Positions 26,424 to 33,742 of a stretch of DNA of 33,742 nt are shown in pieces; position 1 is the first letter of the stretch, and each line of letters opens with the position of its first letter. The stretch covers positions 1 through 33,742 of the forward strand of contig JAIFNL010000119.1 of assembly GCA_020047755.1 (NCBI GenBank), in the 5' to 3' direction. The notes under the pieces are model-generated. The model ran no database searches. It saw only the letters and a list, made by a program, of their open reading frames with translations, and was not told the DNA's origin. This DNA is from Bacteroidota bacterium (GTDB lineage: Bacteria; Bacteroidota; Bacteroidia; Bacteroidales; JAIFNL01). Position numbers and translations under genes: made by a program.

Positions 26424-28844
26424 TTATTTATTTTTCACATACTTTTCAAGCCATTGGTCTTGTTCCCAAAGTAAATGCAAAATAGACTCTTTTGCTACGT
26501 AGCCGTGGCTTTCTTTTGGCAAAAGCACCAAGCGAGTGGTTGCACCAAGTCCCTTCAAAGCATTGAAATATCGCTCGCTTTGCATGGTGTAAGTTCCGGC
26601 ATTGTTGTCATCTTGCCCATGAATAAGCAGCAAAGGCGTTTTCATTTTGTCGGCATTCATAAAAGGCGACATGGAATTGTAAATCTGCGGAACGTCCCAG
26701 TATGAACGCTCTTCGGACTGGAAACCAAAAGGCGTTAGCGTGCGATTGTAAGCACCGCTTCGGGCAATTCCGGCAGCAAATAAATTACTGTGAGTAAGCA
26801 AGTTAGCTGTCATAAAAGCACCATAAGAGTGTCCACCAACGGCAACACGATTTTTGTCCACGTAACCCATTTTATCAACCGCATTGATGGCGGCTTCGGC
26901 GTTGGCAACAAGCTGCTCCATGAAAGAGTCGTTGGGTTCGTTTTCGCCTTCACCTACAATAGGAAACGCGGCATCGTCGAGGATTGCGTAACCCTTTGTA
27001 ACCCAGAAAACAAACGAGCCATAATAAGGATAAGTAAATTCGAGCGGCGAAGCTGTTACTTGTGCCGCGCTGTTTTTGTCTTTAAACTCTTGAGGATAAG
27101 CCCAAATGAGCAAAGGAAGCTTGTCTTTTTTGTTGTATCCGGCAGGCAAATATAAAGTTGCCGAAAGTTCTAAACCGTCGGTACGTTTGTATTTAATTAC
27201 TTCTTTATGAACACCTTGCAGACTCGAAAATGGATTTTCGATAAAAGTAATTTGCTGAGGAGCTTTTTTGGTTTTGATGTTGCGAATGTAATAGTTTGGA
27301 AAACGTGTAGGAGCTTCAATTACAGTCAAAATAGTTCCTTCTTTCAAATTAATTGTGAAAGAAATTTGTTCGAGTTCGGTAAGGTTTTCGGCTTGCCAAA
27401 GTCTTGTTTTCTTTCCTGTTTTGAGGTTCACTTTGTCAATAAACGGATTCATGCCTTTTTCGGAATAGCCATCTCCTTCTAAGTAAGCAAAATCGCCATC
27501 GAGTTCTAAAACGTAACGTCCGTATTCATTTTTTGTAGTTACAAAATTTCCAGGGTCGCTGTATCGGTCTTGGTAATTGCGCTCATTAATTAAAACAGGT
27601 ACTTCTTTGTTGTTCAATGGATTGAATGATTCGGCGCGTTGCATGCGTGTATTCCACCAGTAAGAGTTGGCGATAGCGTAATTATCTTTTGCCCAAGTAA
27701 TTCCGCTAAAACGGTATTTCGTTTTAATCAAACTTTTGGCTTCGCCAGTGAAAGGCGCTTCGAGTTGAAAAACCTCATCGCGATATTCCACCTCTATTGC
27801 AGGGTCGCCTTTGTCGAGTGCTTCTGTCCAAATAATGGTTGCGGGCTTGTCGGCACGCCACTGCAAGTTGCGTTTGCCCTCGCGTGTAGCCATAAAACCT
27901 TTTGGCATAACCTCATTTAGAGGCACTTCCAATACTTTTTTAACTTCACGAGCGTCTTTGTCGTAAATAATGGTCGAAAATGGAAAACGGTCATATTCAA
28001 CTATGTATGAGTAAGGTCGATTAATGGTAGAAACCATCACAAAATTGCCATCGGGCGAAAAATAAACTCCATCGTAAATGGCAGCCTCTTTCCAAAGTGT
28101 TTTTTCGCCGTTAAGGTTTACTTTGTAAAGTTCTGAACGTGTAAGTTGCTCAAAATTAAATTCATCGGCTTTGTCTTTTAGCAAATCTTGGTACGTTCGG
28201 TTTTGAGCTTTCTCGCCAGTGTTTTCTGAAATAACAGGTCCATCGGGAATTGCTTCGCGCTTGTTAATCAATTCTTTGCGGTCGGTTGGTAATACTTGAA
28301 CCAGCAGTTCGTTGCTGTTTCTGAACCAAGTAAAAGGCGTGCCCATGTTGGCATTCAAATTGTCGGCAGTTAATTTTTTGGCAGAAGCATTTTTGATGTC
28401 CAAAACCCAAAGTTCTACTCCATTTTGGGTTGTATTTGTAAAAGCTACAAATTCTTCGCTTGGCGAAAAGCTAATGTTAGCAAGCTTAGCATTTTCGGGC
28501 AATCCCGAAACTTTTACGGACTTTTTATCACCTACTTTTTGAACTGAAATAGAAGTATTGTAGTTTACTCTGCTTCCAATATTTGTTACCGGATTAATTC
28601 TCAAACCGCCCAATTTAAGTTCGGTTTCAGAAAGCTCGGCAAGGGTTTTGAACCGTTCTCGGTCGAGCAGAATAATGTACGTTCCTGCGCTATTGATTCG
28701 CACGGTAGGAGTCATGGGCGCATCGGCTAACTCCAAGATACTTTTGTCGGGTTTTTGATATTTTACATCGAGCTGTGCCCAAAGGCTTTGCGATAAAAAG
28801 AGTAGCATAAGCATACTCAGTGTAATGTTTTTTTTCATTTTCAT
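26424..28844 (-). CDS. S9-family serine peptidase (glutamyl-endopeptidase-like)
   Basis: The frame opens at 28940, but the signal peptide begins at the Met codons at 28844/28838 (MKMKKNITLSMLMLLFLSQS, cleavage at LWA|QLD), so I choose 28844 (806 residues). An N-terminal beta-propeller (about 30-540) is followed by an alpha/beta-hydrolase domain. The triad is Ser673 (GGHSYGAF), Asp745 or Asp746 (HGQDDNN) and His780 (KESHGY). The N-terminal signature (LADAPMTPTVRINSAG, then RERFKTLAELSETELKLGG) resembles the chloroplast glutamyl endopeptidase branch rather than classical prolyl oligopeptidase. It is probably periplasmic and cuts short peptides. It is transcribed alone; its leader has no clear promoter match. 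Confidence 0.92.
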   Translation of the reverse strand: MKMKKNITLSMLMLLFLSQSLWAQLDVKYQKPDKSILELADAPMTPTVRINSAGTYIILLDRERFKTLAELSETELKLGGLRINPVTNIGSRVNYNTSISVQKVGDKKSVKVSGLPENAKLANISFSPSEEFVAFTNTTQNGVELWVLDIKNASAKKLTADNLNANMGTPFTWFRNSNELLVQVLPTDRKELINKREAIPDGPVISENTGEKAQNRTYQDLLKDKADEFNFEQLTRSELYKVNLNGEKTLWKEAAIYDGVYFSPDGNFVMVSTINRPYSYIVEYDRFPFSTIIYDKDAREVKKVLEVPLNEVMPKGFMATREGKRNLQWRADKPATIIWTEALDKGDPAIEVEYRDEVFQLEAPFTGEAKSLIKTKYRFSGITWAKDNYAIANSYWWNTRMQRAESFNPLNNKEVPVLINERNYQDRYSDPGNFVTTKNEYGRYVLELDGDFAYLEGDGYSEKGMNPFIDKVNLKTGKKTRLWQAENLTELEQISFTINLKEGTILTVIEAPTRFPNYYIRNIKTKKAPQQITFIENPFSSLQGVHKEVIKYKRTDGLELSATLYLPAGYNKKDKLPLLIWAYPQEFKDKNSAAQVTASPLEFTYPYYGSFVFWVTKGYAILDDAAFPIVGEGENEPNDSFMEQLVANAEAAINAVDKMGYVDKNRVAVGGHSYGAFMTANLLTHSNLFAAGIARSGAYNRTLTPFGFQSEERSYWDVPQIYNSMSPFMNADKMKTPLLLIHGQDDNNAGTYTMQSERYFNALKGLGATTRLVLLPKESHGYVAKESILHLLWEQDQWLEKYVKNK

Positions 28845-29270
28845 ATACGTTTTATTTTTGAAAAAGGAGCAACATTTACTTTTTTCAAAAAAAATGAATA
28901 AATTACGCTTAAGTATGATTCTTTTAGAGTAAAAATTCAATACAAAAGCTTTTTTATTTCATAAAAATAATGCTAAAAATGGTTCTGGTTTTACCGAATT
29001 TCAAGTTAAAATATTTCATTTTTAGCTCAAAGTAAGTTTTTGGTTTGGTTTTTTATTTAAAAATTTAGTTGCGTAAAGATATAGTTTTTTTAAGAAAAAA
29101 CACTTTCAATCGAAACAAAATCTATTACAATCTAAAAAAAAATAAAAGCGAGTGCTATTTTATCATTTAATTCAACGAAAATGATTTTTTCAAAAAAAAA
29201 AACGAATAGAATCGATACTTTTGGAAATGTTAAAATTCTAATTTTTCTTTTTTTTTAGAAATAAATACTT
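28845..29270. other. AT-rich divergent spacer
   Basis: This region lies between the S9 peptidase start and the promoter-like element of the S41 stub. It holds long A and T runs, and I see no open frame with family resemblance and no strong hairpin. It must contain the S9 promoter, but I find no full consensus match. Confidence 0.4.
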
Positions 29271-29278
29271 ATCTTTGT
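29271..29278 (+). promoter_or_regulatory. Candidate -7 element in front of the S41 stub
   Basis: TATCTTTG matches TAnnTTTG. The expected -33 position is a T-rich tract without TTTG. It lies 65 bp before the preserved coding remnant and may be the old promoter of that gene. Confidence 0.4.
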
Positions 29279-29342
29279 AGATATTTCGATATTTACTTTT
29301 ATTTAGGTTCCAAACTAAAAATTACAAGAAAAATTTAAATAA

Positions 29343-29564
29343 CATCTAAGTTTGATTTCATCTAACTATAAGGCTCTAAACGATTGGAGATATCGTTTCA
29401 GCATTAGCCAATTGCTTGATTTAAACGGAAATAATTATGCCGAAGATGGTGTACCCGCCGATATTGAAGCGGCTTTTGATTGAAACAACCTTACAGAAGA
29501 TGAAATTCTTGAAAGAGCAATTTTGGAACTTCAAGAAAATAGAAAACCCATTATTATGGTATAA
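29343..29564 (+). pseudogene. 3' remnant of an S41 (C-terminal processing) peptidase gene
   Basis: One frame reads NYKALNDWRYRFSISQ, then LLDLNGNNYAEDGVPADIE, AAFD, a TGA stop at 29481-29483, and NNLTEDEILERAILELQENR, ending with TAA at 29562. This resembles the last ~70 residues of S41 tail-specific peptidases, where a strand of the WRF.S type precedes ..EGVPPDI.. and a helical end with repeated Glu/Leu. An in-frame TAA lies just upstream (29340), and nothing upstream looks like the PDZ or catalytic Ser/Lys part. The gene has therefore lost its 5' part and gained an internal stop. A -7 element (29271) and a good terminator (29603-29640) still flank it. Confidence 0.7.
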
Positions 29565-29602
29565 GTTTTTGATTATCTGATTCTAATTTTCAAAATTTAA
29601 CT

Positions 29603-29640
29603 AAAACGATAAGAGAAAAGCATTTCTTACCGTTTTTTTT
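29603..29640 (+). terminator. Terminator behind the S41 stub
   Basis: A 14-position stem (29603-29616 with 29623-29636) has one A-C mismatch, one G-T pair and a 6-nt loop. It is followed by a run of eight T (29633-29640) that overlaps the end of the stem. Confidence 0.75.
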
Positions 29641-29669
29641 ATTAAAAAAAGTGAAAACAAAATTAAAAA

Positions 29670-29701
29670 TTTGTTTTCGTTCAAAAAAAAACATATTTTT
29701 G
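29670..29701 (+). promoter_or_regulatory. Promoter of the Bax-inhibitor-1 family gene
   Basis: TTTG (29670-29673), 20 nt, then TATTTTTG (29694-29701) matches the -33/-7 consensus. The start codon is at 29785. Confidence 0.65.
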
Positions 29702-29770
29702 AAAAATCTAAAAAAAATGAATACATTCATTAATTTTTAGAATAACATGAAAATAATTAAATCAAAATAA

Positions 29771-29778
29771 AAAAGGAG
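29771..29778 (+). promoter_or_regulatory. Strong Shine-Dalgarno site
   Basis: AAAAGGAG lies 6 nt before the ATG at 29785. This is a textbook ribosome binding site, unlike the A-rich leaders of the other genes here, and it fixes the start codon. Confidence 0.7.
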
Positions 29779-29784
29779 AAAATT

Positions 29785-30516
29785 ATGAAAATAGGACAAT
29801 CATCGAACCCAGTTTTGGGCGAAAGAATTTTTAAAAATGCTACTTATACGCACACTGAAGAAGGCACAATGTCGGTAAGCGGTGCAATTAACAAAATAGG
29901 AATTTTAACCATAATCTTATTAATTTCAGGAGCTTATGCCTGGTCAGCAGCTTCGGCTACTTTTATGTGGATTGGTTTAGGCGGTGGATTTATTTTTGCG
30001 TTGGTTACCATTTTCAAACCCGATTGGTCGGCTTGGTCGGCACCGCTTTACGCTACATTTGAAGGCTTGTTTTTAGGCACATTTTCAGGCATTTACGCTA
30101 ATCTTTTTGAAGGAATTGTTCCGAAAGCTATACTTTTAACTTTTTCTATTTTGTTTGTGATGCTTTTTTCGTATCGCTCTGGTTTAGTTAAAGTTACAGA
30201 AAAATTCAAATCGGGTGTAATCGCTGCAACCGGCGGAATAGCAGTATTTTACCTCATTACTATGGTTATGGGTTTGTTTGGAGCCGACACTTCAGCATTT
30301 TTTGGCGGTGGACTTTTGAGTATTGGTATTAGTTTGGTAATCATAGTAGTAGCAGCATTGAACTTAGTGTTAGATTTCGATTTTATCGAAAAAGGTTCGG
30401 CACAAGGCTTGCCAAAACACTACGAATGGTACGGCGCATTTGGCTTAATGGTTACTTTGGTGTGGCTTTATTTAGAAATTTTACGCTTATTATCATACTT
30501 TACAGGAAGAGATTAA
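29785..30516 (+). CDS. Bax inhibitor-1 / YccA family membrane protein
   Basis: This 243-residue protein has about seven hydrophobic helices (about 37-55, 59-77, 89-108, 113-130, 143-163, 174-194 and 217-238). After the second helix comes WSAWSAPLYATFEGLFLGTFSG in pieces typical of the bacterial BI-1/YetJ-like subgroup, and the acidic LVLDFDFIEKG (Asp197, Asp199) in the sixth-helix region. In the structurally studied relative BsYetJ an Asp pair there acts as a pH sensor for calcium leak. A calcium or proton leak role is therefore possible but unproven for this subgroup. It has its own promoter (29670), a strong Shine-Dalgarno site and a terminator (30566-30605). Confidence 0.92.
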   Translation: MKIGQSSNPVLGERIFKNATYTHTEEGTMSVSGAINKIGILTIILLISGAYAWSAASATFMWIGLGGGFIFALVTIFKPDWSAWSAPLYATFEGLFLGTFSGIYANLFEGIVPKAILLTFSILFVMLFSYRSGLVKVTEKFKSGVIAATGGIAVFYLITMVMGLFGADTSAFFGGGLLSIGISLVIIVVAALNLVLDFDFIEKGSAQGLPKHYEWYGAFGLMVTLVWLYLEILRLLSYFTGRD

Positions 30517-30565
30517 CAATTGAATTTCAATGAGTTATATAAATTCATTGTCGTAAATAAAAAAT

Positions 30566-30605
30566 AAAGGCTATTCAAACAATAAAAAAATTGAATAGCC
30601 TTTTT
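30566..30605 (+). terminator. Terminator of the Bax-inhibitor-1 family gene
   Basis: A perfect 13-bp stem (30566-30578 with 30591-30603) with a 12-nt loop ends in a T run. It lies 50 bp past the stop codon. Confidence 0.85.
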
Positions 30606-30637
30606 CTTTTGAATCAAAAATCCGTTTTAGTTGGAAA

Positions 30638-31666
30638 ATGATAGAAAAACAGAACAATCCGCACGATAAATTTTTTAAGGAAATATTTTCGAGAAAACAA
30701 GAAGCTCAATCTTTTATCAATGATTTTTTACCAAAACAACTAGTTGATAAACTGGTTTTTGATGATTTTGAAATTGACTCAAATTCATACATTGATGAAA
30801 CACTGCAAGAAAGTTTTGCCGATATTGTTTATAATTGTACCTATTCGAAGCAAAAAATCAAAATAGCATTCCTTTTCGAGCACAAAACCTTTCAAGACAA
30901 AAATATTTATTTACAGCTATTGCGCTATATGCTAAATATTTGGGAAACAGAGAGAAAGGACAAAAAAAGACAACTAACTGTTGTTTTGCCCATTGTAATT
31001 TACCACGGCAGAAAGCAGTGGAAACTAAACTCTTTTTATGCTAATTTTGGTAAAATAGATAGCGAATTGCACGAATTTATTCCCCATTTCAGCTATTTAT
31101 TGCAAGATTTACACGCAGCAACTCAAACCGAAATACTCGAAAAATACCATTCGATAATTTTGCAGACAAGTTTCTTGCTTATGAAAAATATTTTTGATAA
31201 ATTTGCATTGATTGAAAATATAGATAAAATTTTTGAGAAAGTATATCTTTCGGAACAAATAACAGACAATCAAGTAATTCAATCTTTATATTATTATCTG
31301 TTTCATACTAATTCAGCCGAACAATACGTTGAATTAACAGAAAAAATCAGAAAACTCCCAAATTCAGAAAAAGATATGAAAACAATAGCAGATGTTCTAA
31401 TTGACAAAGGAAGACAAGAAGGAAGACAAGAAGGATGGCAAGAAGGAAGACAAGAAGGATGGCAAGAAGGACGACAAGAAGGACGACAAGAAGGTATCCA
31501 AATTGGACATGAAAAAACGGCTTTTCGTTCGGCGTGTATTATGTTGTTGGAAAATTTTGATATTCAAATGATTGCACGAGTTATGAATTTAAAAATAGAA
31601 CGTGTTTTGGAATTGAAAAAGCTCGTGGAAAAATATGGTGCCAATGTTTTGGAAATGGAACTTTAA
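30638..31666 (+). CDS. Rpn-family recombination-promoting nuclease / putative transposase
   Basis: This 342-residue protein opens with NPHDKFFKEIFS, the usual N-terminus of Rpn (Transposase_31-like, PD-(D/E)XK fold) proteins. The probable nuclease residues are Asp62 (SFADIVY), Glu81 and Lys83 (FLFEHKT). A helical middle part is followed by a Gly-Arg/Trp-Gln-Glu repeat of seven tetrapeptides (RQEG or WQEG, about 258-285) and a C-terminal helical domain (LENFDIQMIARVMNL, then KIERVLELKKLVEKYG). E. coli RpnA-type proteins promote RecA-independent recombination and cut DNA; related proteins are linked to phage defence. The repeat is a 12-bp DNA tandem array (31409-31492). A shortened copy of the gene end follows at 31680. 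Confidence 0.9.
   Translation: MIEKQNNPHDKFFKEIFSRKQEAQSFINDFLPKQLVDKLVFDDFEIDSNSYIDETLQESFADIVYNCTYSKQKIKIAFLFEHKTFQDKNIYLQLLRYMLNIWETERKDKKRQLTVVLPIVIYHGRKQWKLNSFYANFGKIDSELHEFIPHFSYLLQDLHAATQTEILEKYHSIILQTSFLLMKNIFDKFALIENIDKIFEKVYLSEQITDNQVIQSLYYYLFHTNSAEQYVELTEKIRKLPNSEKDMKTIADVLIDKGRQEGRQEGWQEGRQEGWQEGRQEGRQEGIQIGHEKTAFRSACIMLLENFDIQMIARVMNLKIERVLELKKLVEKYGANVLEMEL
31409..31492 (+). repeat. Seven-unit 12-bp tandem repeat in the Rpn gene
   Basis: Seven in-frame units of the type GGAAGACAAGAA encode GRQE, with variants GGATGGCAAGAA and GGACGACAAGAA. The homologous point in the duplicated gene end (31738 onward) has a single unit. The array keeps the reading frame at any copy number, so length change by slippage would change the linker length of the protein only. 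Confidence 0.95.
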
Positions 31667-31679
31667 TACTTAAAAAAGT

Positions 31680-31953
31680 TCTGAATTTAGAAAAAAAAGA
31701 TATGAAAACAATAGCAGATTTTCTAATTGATAAGGGACGACAAGAAGGAATTCAAATGGCTTCGGCTCGTATTGGTTGTGTAATGTTATTGGAAGGATTT
31801 GATATTGAAATTACTGCACGAGTTGCAAATTTGAAAATAGAACGTGTTTTGGAATTGAAAACGCTTGTGGAAAGTTATGGTGCAGATGTTTTAAAAATTC
31901 CAAATTTAACTTTTATCTTAGATTTTGGTAAAAAGCGGACAAGCAAATTATAG
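31680..31953 (+). pseudogene. Duplicated 3' end of the Rpn-family gene
   Basis: The stretch from about 31680 repeats the parent gene from about 31360 onward, including GATATGAAAACAATAGCAGA. It forms an 83-codon frame from ATG 31702: MKTIADFLIDKGRQEGIQ, then a domain matching the parent C-terminus (LLEGFDIEITARVANLKIER, LELKTLVESYG), and a new tail (LKIPNLTFILDFGKKRTSKL). It lacks the nuclease domain and has one RQEG unit instead of seven. It may be a non-functional remnant of a tandem duplication. Alternatively it could be a small protein that joins or competes with the full-length protein through the C-terminal helices, as short internal products do in some Rpn systems. Confidence 0.75.
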
Positions 31954-31990
31954 ATTTAAAAGCAATTAAAATAATAAGGTATTTTGAAAT

Positions 31991-32027
31991 AAAAGCTATT
32001 TCGTAAAAAAAAGAAATAGCTTTTTTT
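31991..32027 (+). terminator. Terminator of the Rpn region
   Basis: A perfect 12-bp stem (31991-32002 with 32013-32024, 10-nt loop) is followed by T (to 32027). A possible -7 element TAGATTTG (32030-32037) for the next gene directly abuts it. Confidence 0.85.
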
Positions 32028-32054
32028 GTTAGATTTGAAAAAAATAAAACCCAA

Positions 32055-32759
32055 ATGGAAAATTACATTAATAAACTCGAACTAGAATACAAAAAGTTTC
32101 AAAATACAGAATATGCCCTTTCGCAATCGGCGTATATGCGCAATATGTTTGCTTATTTTGGACTAAAATCAGAAAAAAGGCGCGAAATTTCAAAAACTTT
32201 TTTGAAAGAAAACGGAAAACCAAAACAAGAAAATTTATTAGAATTAATAAAATTACTTTGGCAAAAACCACAACGCGACTTTCAATATTTTGCACTCGAT
32301 TTGCTCGAAAAGCAAGCAACAAAATTTAGAGAAGAAGACTTACAAGTAATTGAATACATGATAGTTGAGAAATCGTGGTGGGATACTGTCGATTTAATAG
32401 CTGCAAAGCTGGCAGGAGAATATTTTAAGAAATTTCCCGAAAAAACAATTCCTACAACCCATAAATGGATGGCTTCGGGAAATATTTGGCTTCAACGTTC
32501 GGCACTTTTATTTCAGCTCAAATACAAAAAAAACACCGATACTGCCTTGCTTTTCAGTTATATAACTGCTTTAAAAGATTCAAAAGAGTTTTTTATTCGC
32601 AAAGCAATTGGTTGGATTCTTCGGGAGTATTCAAAAACAAATGCACAGCAAGTTATTGATTTTGTGAACCAAACAAAGCTTTCGGTTTTAAGCGAAAAAG
32701 AAGCCTTAAAATGGCTCAATAATAACAAAATGAAAGCGAATTACCTAAATTCTAAATAG
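32055..32759 (+). CDS. DNA alkylation repair enzyme, AlkD-like DNA glycosylase
   Basis: This 234-residue HEAT-like repeat protein is built of paired helices. The key residues of Bacillus cereus AlkD, which I recall as Trp109, Asp113 and Trp187, occur at the same positions here: KSWWDTVD gives Trp109 and Asp113, and KAIGWILREYSK gives Trp187. It should remove 3- and 7-alkylpurines from DNA by stabilising the cationic base without flipping it. The N-terminus (NYINKLELEYKKF) and length are normal. A -7-like TAGATTTG is at 32030, giving a short leader. The next gene begins 26 bp after its stop and may be co-transcribed, though the two have no obvious common task. Confidence 0.93.
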   Translation: MENYINKLELEYKKFQNTEYALSQSAYMRNMFAYFGLKSEKRREISKTFLKENGKPKQENLLELIKLLWQKPQRDFQYFALDLLEKQATKFREEDLQVIEYMIVEKSWWDTVDLIAAKLAGEYFKKFPEKTIPTTHKWMASGNIWLQRSALLFQLKYKKNTDTALLFSYITALKDSKEFFIRKAIGWILREYSKTNAQQVIDFVNQTKLSVLSEKEALKWLNNNKMKANYLNSK

Positions 32760-32785
32760 TTGCTACCTGAAAAATAGTTCAGAAA

Positions 32786-33742
32786 ATGAAAAATCTAATT
32801 CACAATACAATCGAAACAAGTTTGAGTTTTATCCGGTTTCCGTTTTTGCAAAAAATATCGAAAATAGAACTAACCATACCATTTTATCACATAGTAAGCG
32901 ACAATAGAAATGAACTTATTGCAAATTTGTATCGCTATCGAACTGTAAATGAATTTAAAAGAGATTTGGATTTTTTTCAAAAACATTACAATATTATAAC
33001 ATTAGCCGATTTATTAAAAAACAAAAAAGAACAAAAAAAACTGCCGCAAAATGCACTTTTGCTCACTTTTGACGATGGAATGAAAGAAATGTACGAAATT
33101 GTAGCACCCATTTTGCAACAAAAAGGAATTCCGGCAACTTTTTTCTTAACAACTGATTTTTTGAACAATAAAACGCTCTTTTTTAGAAACAAAGTAAGTT
33201 TATTGATTGAATTTTGCTGCCAAAATACCAAAAATATTAACTTCCAAGAAATAAAAAAATTGTTTGAAAAATACGGAATCTCTTTTTTTGAAATAGAACA
33301 AAACTTACGTTCGCTTAAATTTGAGCATACTCCATTAATTGACGAGCTAGCTAATTATGTAGGATTAAATTTCTCGGAATATTTAGAAAAGAACAAACCA
33401 TATTTAGAAGATAATCAGGTAATTGAATTAATCGACAAAGGATTTTCGATTGGTGCACACAGTATAAACCATCAACTCTATAAAGAAATATCAAAAACCG
33501 AACAAATACGGCAAACCATTGAAAGTGTGAACATTATACGCAATAAATACAAGCTAAATTATGGTGTTTTTGCATTTCCGTTTAGCGACATGGGAGTTTC
33601 GGCAAATTTTTTCGCCGAAATTTCAAAATCTGGCTTCATTGATGTCGTTTTCAGTGCCGACGGTTTTTATTCCGATGAATGCAAGTTCAATTACCATCGT
33701 TTTTGGATGGAAAACACCACTCAATCAGCCAAACAAATTGTT
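32786..33742 (+). CDS. Polysaccharide deacetylase family protein (5' part)
   Basis: An ATG at 32786 opens a frame of 319 codons that is still open at the window end, so the protein is truncated here. It has IPFYHIVSDN (about 31-40), then LLTFDDGMKEMYEIVAPIL with the NodB motif TFDDG (94-98; Asp97 would bind the metal), KGIPATFFLTTDF, and the second motif GAHSINH (His225, His229), completing the Asp-His-His metal site of carbohydrate esterase family 4. FPFSDMGVS (about 261) follows. It would remove N-acetyl groups from an amino-sugar polymer; the substrate cannot be told. The insert between motifs 1 and 2 (about 125-210) is longer than in minimal CE4 domains. No signal peptide is seen. Confidence 0.9.
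   Translation, partial: MKNLIHNTIETSLSFIRFPFLQKISKIELTIPFYHIVSDNRNELIANLYRYRTVNEFKRDLDFFQKHYNIITLADLLKNKKEQKKLPQNALLLTFDDGMKEMYEIVAPILQQKGIPATFFLTTDFLNNKTLFFRNKVSLLIEFCCQNTKNINFQEIKKLFEKYGISFFEIEQNLRSLKFEHTPLIDELANYVGLNFSEYLEKNKPYLEDNQVIELIDKGFSIGAHSINHQLYKEISKTEQIRQTIESVNIIRNKYKLNYGVFAFPFSDMGVSANFFAEISKSGFIDVVFSADGFYSDECKFNYHRFWMENTTQSAKQIV

Noticed and set aside
26475-28542. Several plus-strand frames of 76-121 codons inside the S9 peptidase gene
   Set aside because: All are shadows of the strongly supported minus-strand gene.
32986-33231. An 81-codon minus-strand frame within the polysaccharide deacetylase
   Set aside because: The plus frame is open throughout and carries the CE4 motifs; the minus frame is low complexity.
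29785-33742. Rpn, AlkD and deacetylase genes as a defence island
   Set aside because: Apart from the Rpn protein no recognised defence genes are present, the genes are separated by terminators, and the others are housekeeping families.

Overview
The window looks like a chromosomal stretch from an AT-rich member of the Bacteroidota. The evidence is the lineage-type promoter motif (TTTG, about 19-20 nt, TAnnTTTG) found in front of several genes, A-rich leaders that mostly lack Shine-Dalgarno sequences, exported proteins whose signal peptides end in ..A|Q, and families typical of the phylum: a GH97 SusB-like alpha-glucosidase, a DUF4369-TlpA thioredoxin, LytTR regulators, a PorV/PorQ-like barrel and a helix-hairpin-helix outer-membrane barrel. 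I cannot assign a genus. There are no rRNA or tRNA genes, no phage and no CRISPR array.

Layout, left to right. Positions 1-685 hold no gene but several perfect hairpins, the last being the terminator of the first gene. Positions 686-5076 (all minus) hold two LytTR response regulators without a kinase, a class I/II aminotransferase, and a receiver-coiled-coil-adenylate cyclase. Positions 5341-8280 (minus) hold a two-gene outer-membrane unit: a PorV/PorQ-like barrel, then an HHH-domain barrel protein. Positions 8863-13138 (plus) hold a TlpA-like thioredoxin, plsY, and a CHASE4-SpoIIE phosphatase. Position 13223-14668 (minus) is an outer-membrane protein. Positions 14967-15580 (minus) are a DUF2281-VapC toxin-antitoxin pair whose toxin carries a TGA at codon 4.

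Positions 16069-20241 (plus) form the best-understood unit: a promoter, a SAM-I riboswitch, metY, metX and a stand-alone homoserine dehydrogenase. Together these make homoserine, acetylate it and sulfhydrylate it to homocysteine, with feedback by S-adenosylmethionine. Positions 20311-28844 (minus) hold a class V aminotransferase, an RMD1/DUF155 gene directly in front of a corA gene, a GH97 lipoprotein and an S9 serine peptidase.

Positions 29271-29640 hold the 3' stub of an S41 peptidase gene that still has a candidate promoter and a good terminator. The right end (plus) carries a Bax-inhibitor-1 family membrane protein, an Rpn-type nuclease with a 12-bp tandem repeat and a duplicated 3' end, an AlkD-type DNA glycosylase with all three key residues, and the first 319 codons of a polysaccharide deacetylase that runs off the window.

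I found no clear new multi-gene system. The items most worth following are the RMD1-CorA pair (with GTN replacing the CorA GMN signature), the HHH-barrel operon, the LytTR regulator with Glu at the phospho-acceptor site, the broken VapC, the S41 stub, the Rpn repeat and duplication, and a diverged ~105-bp interspersed repeat.
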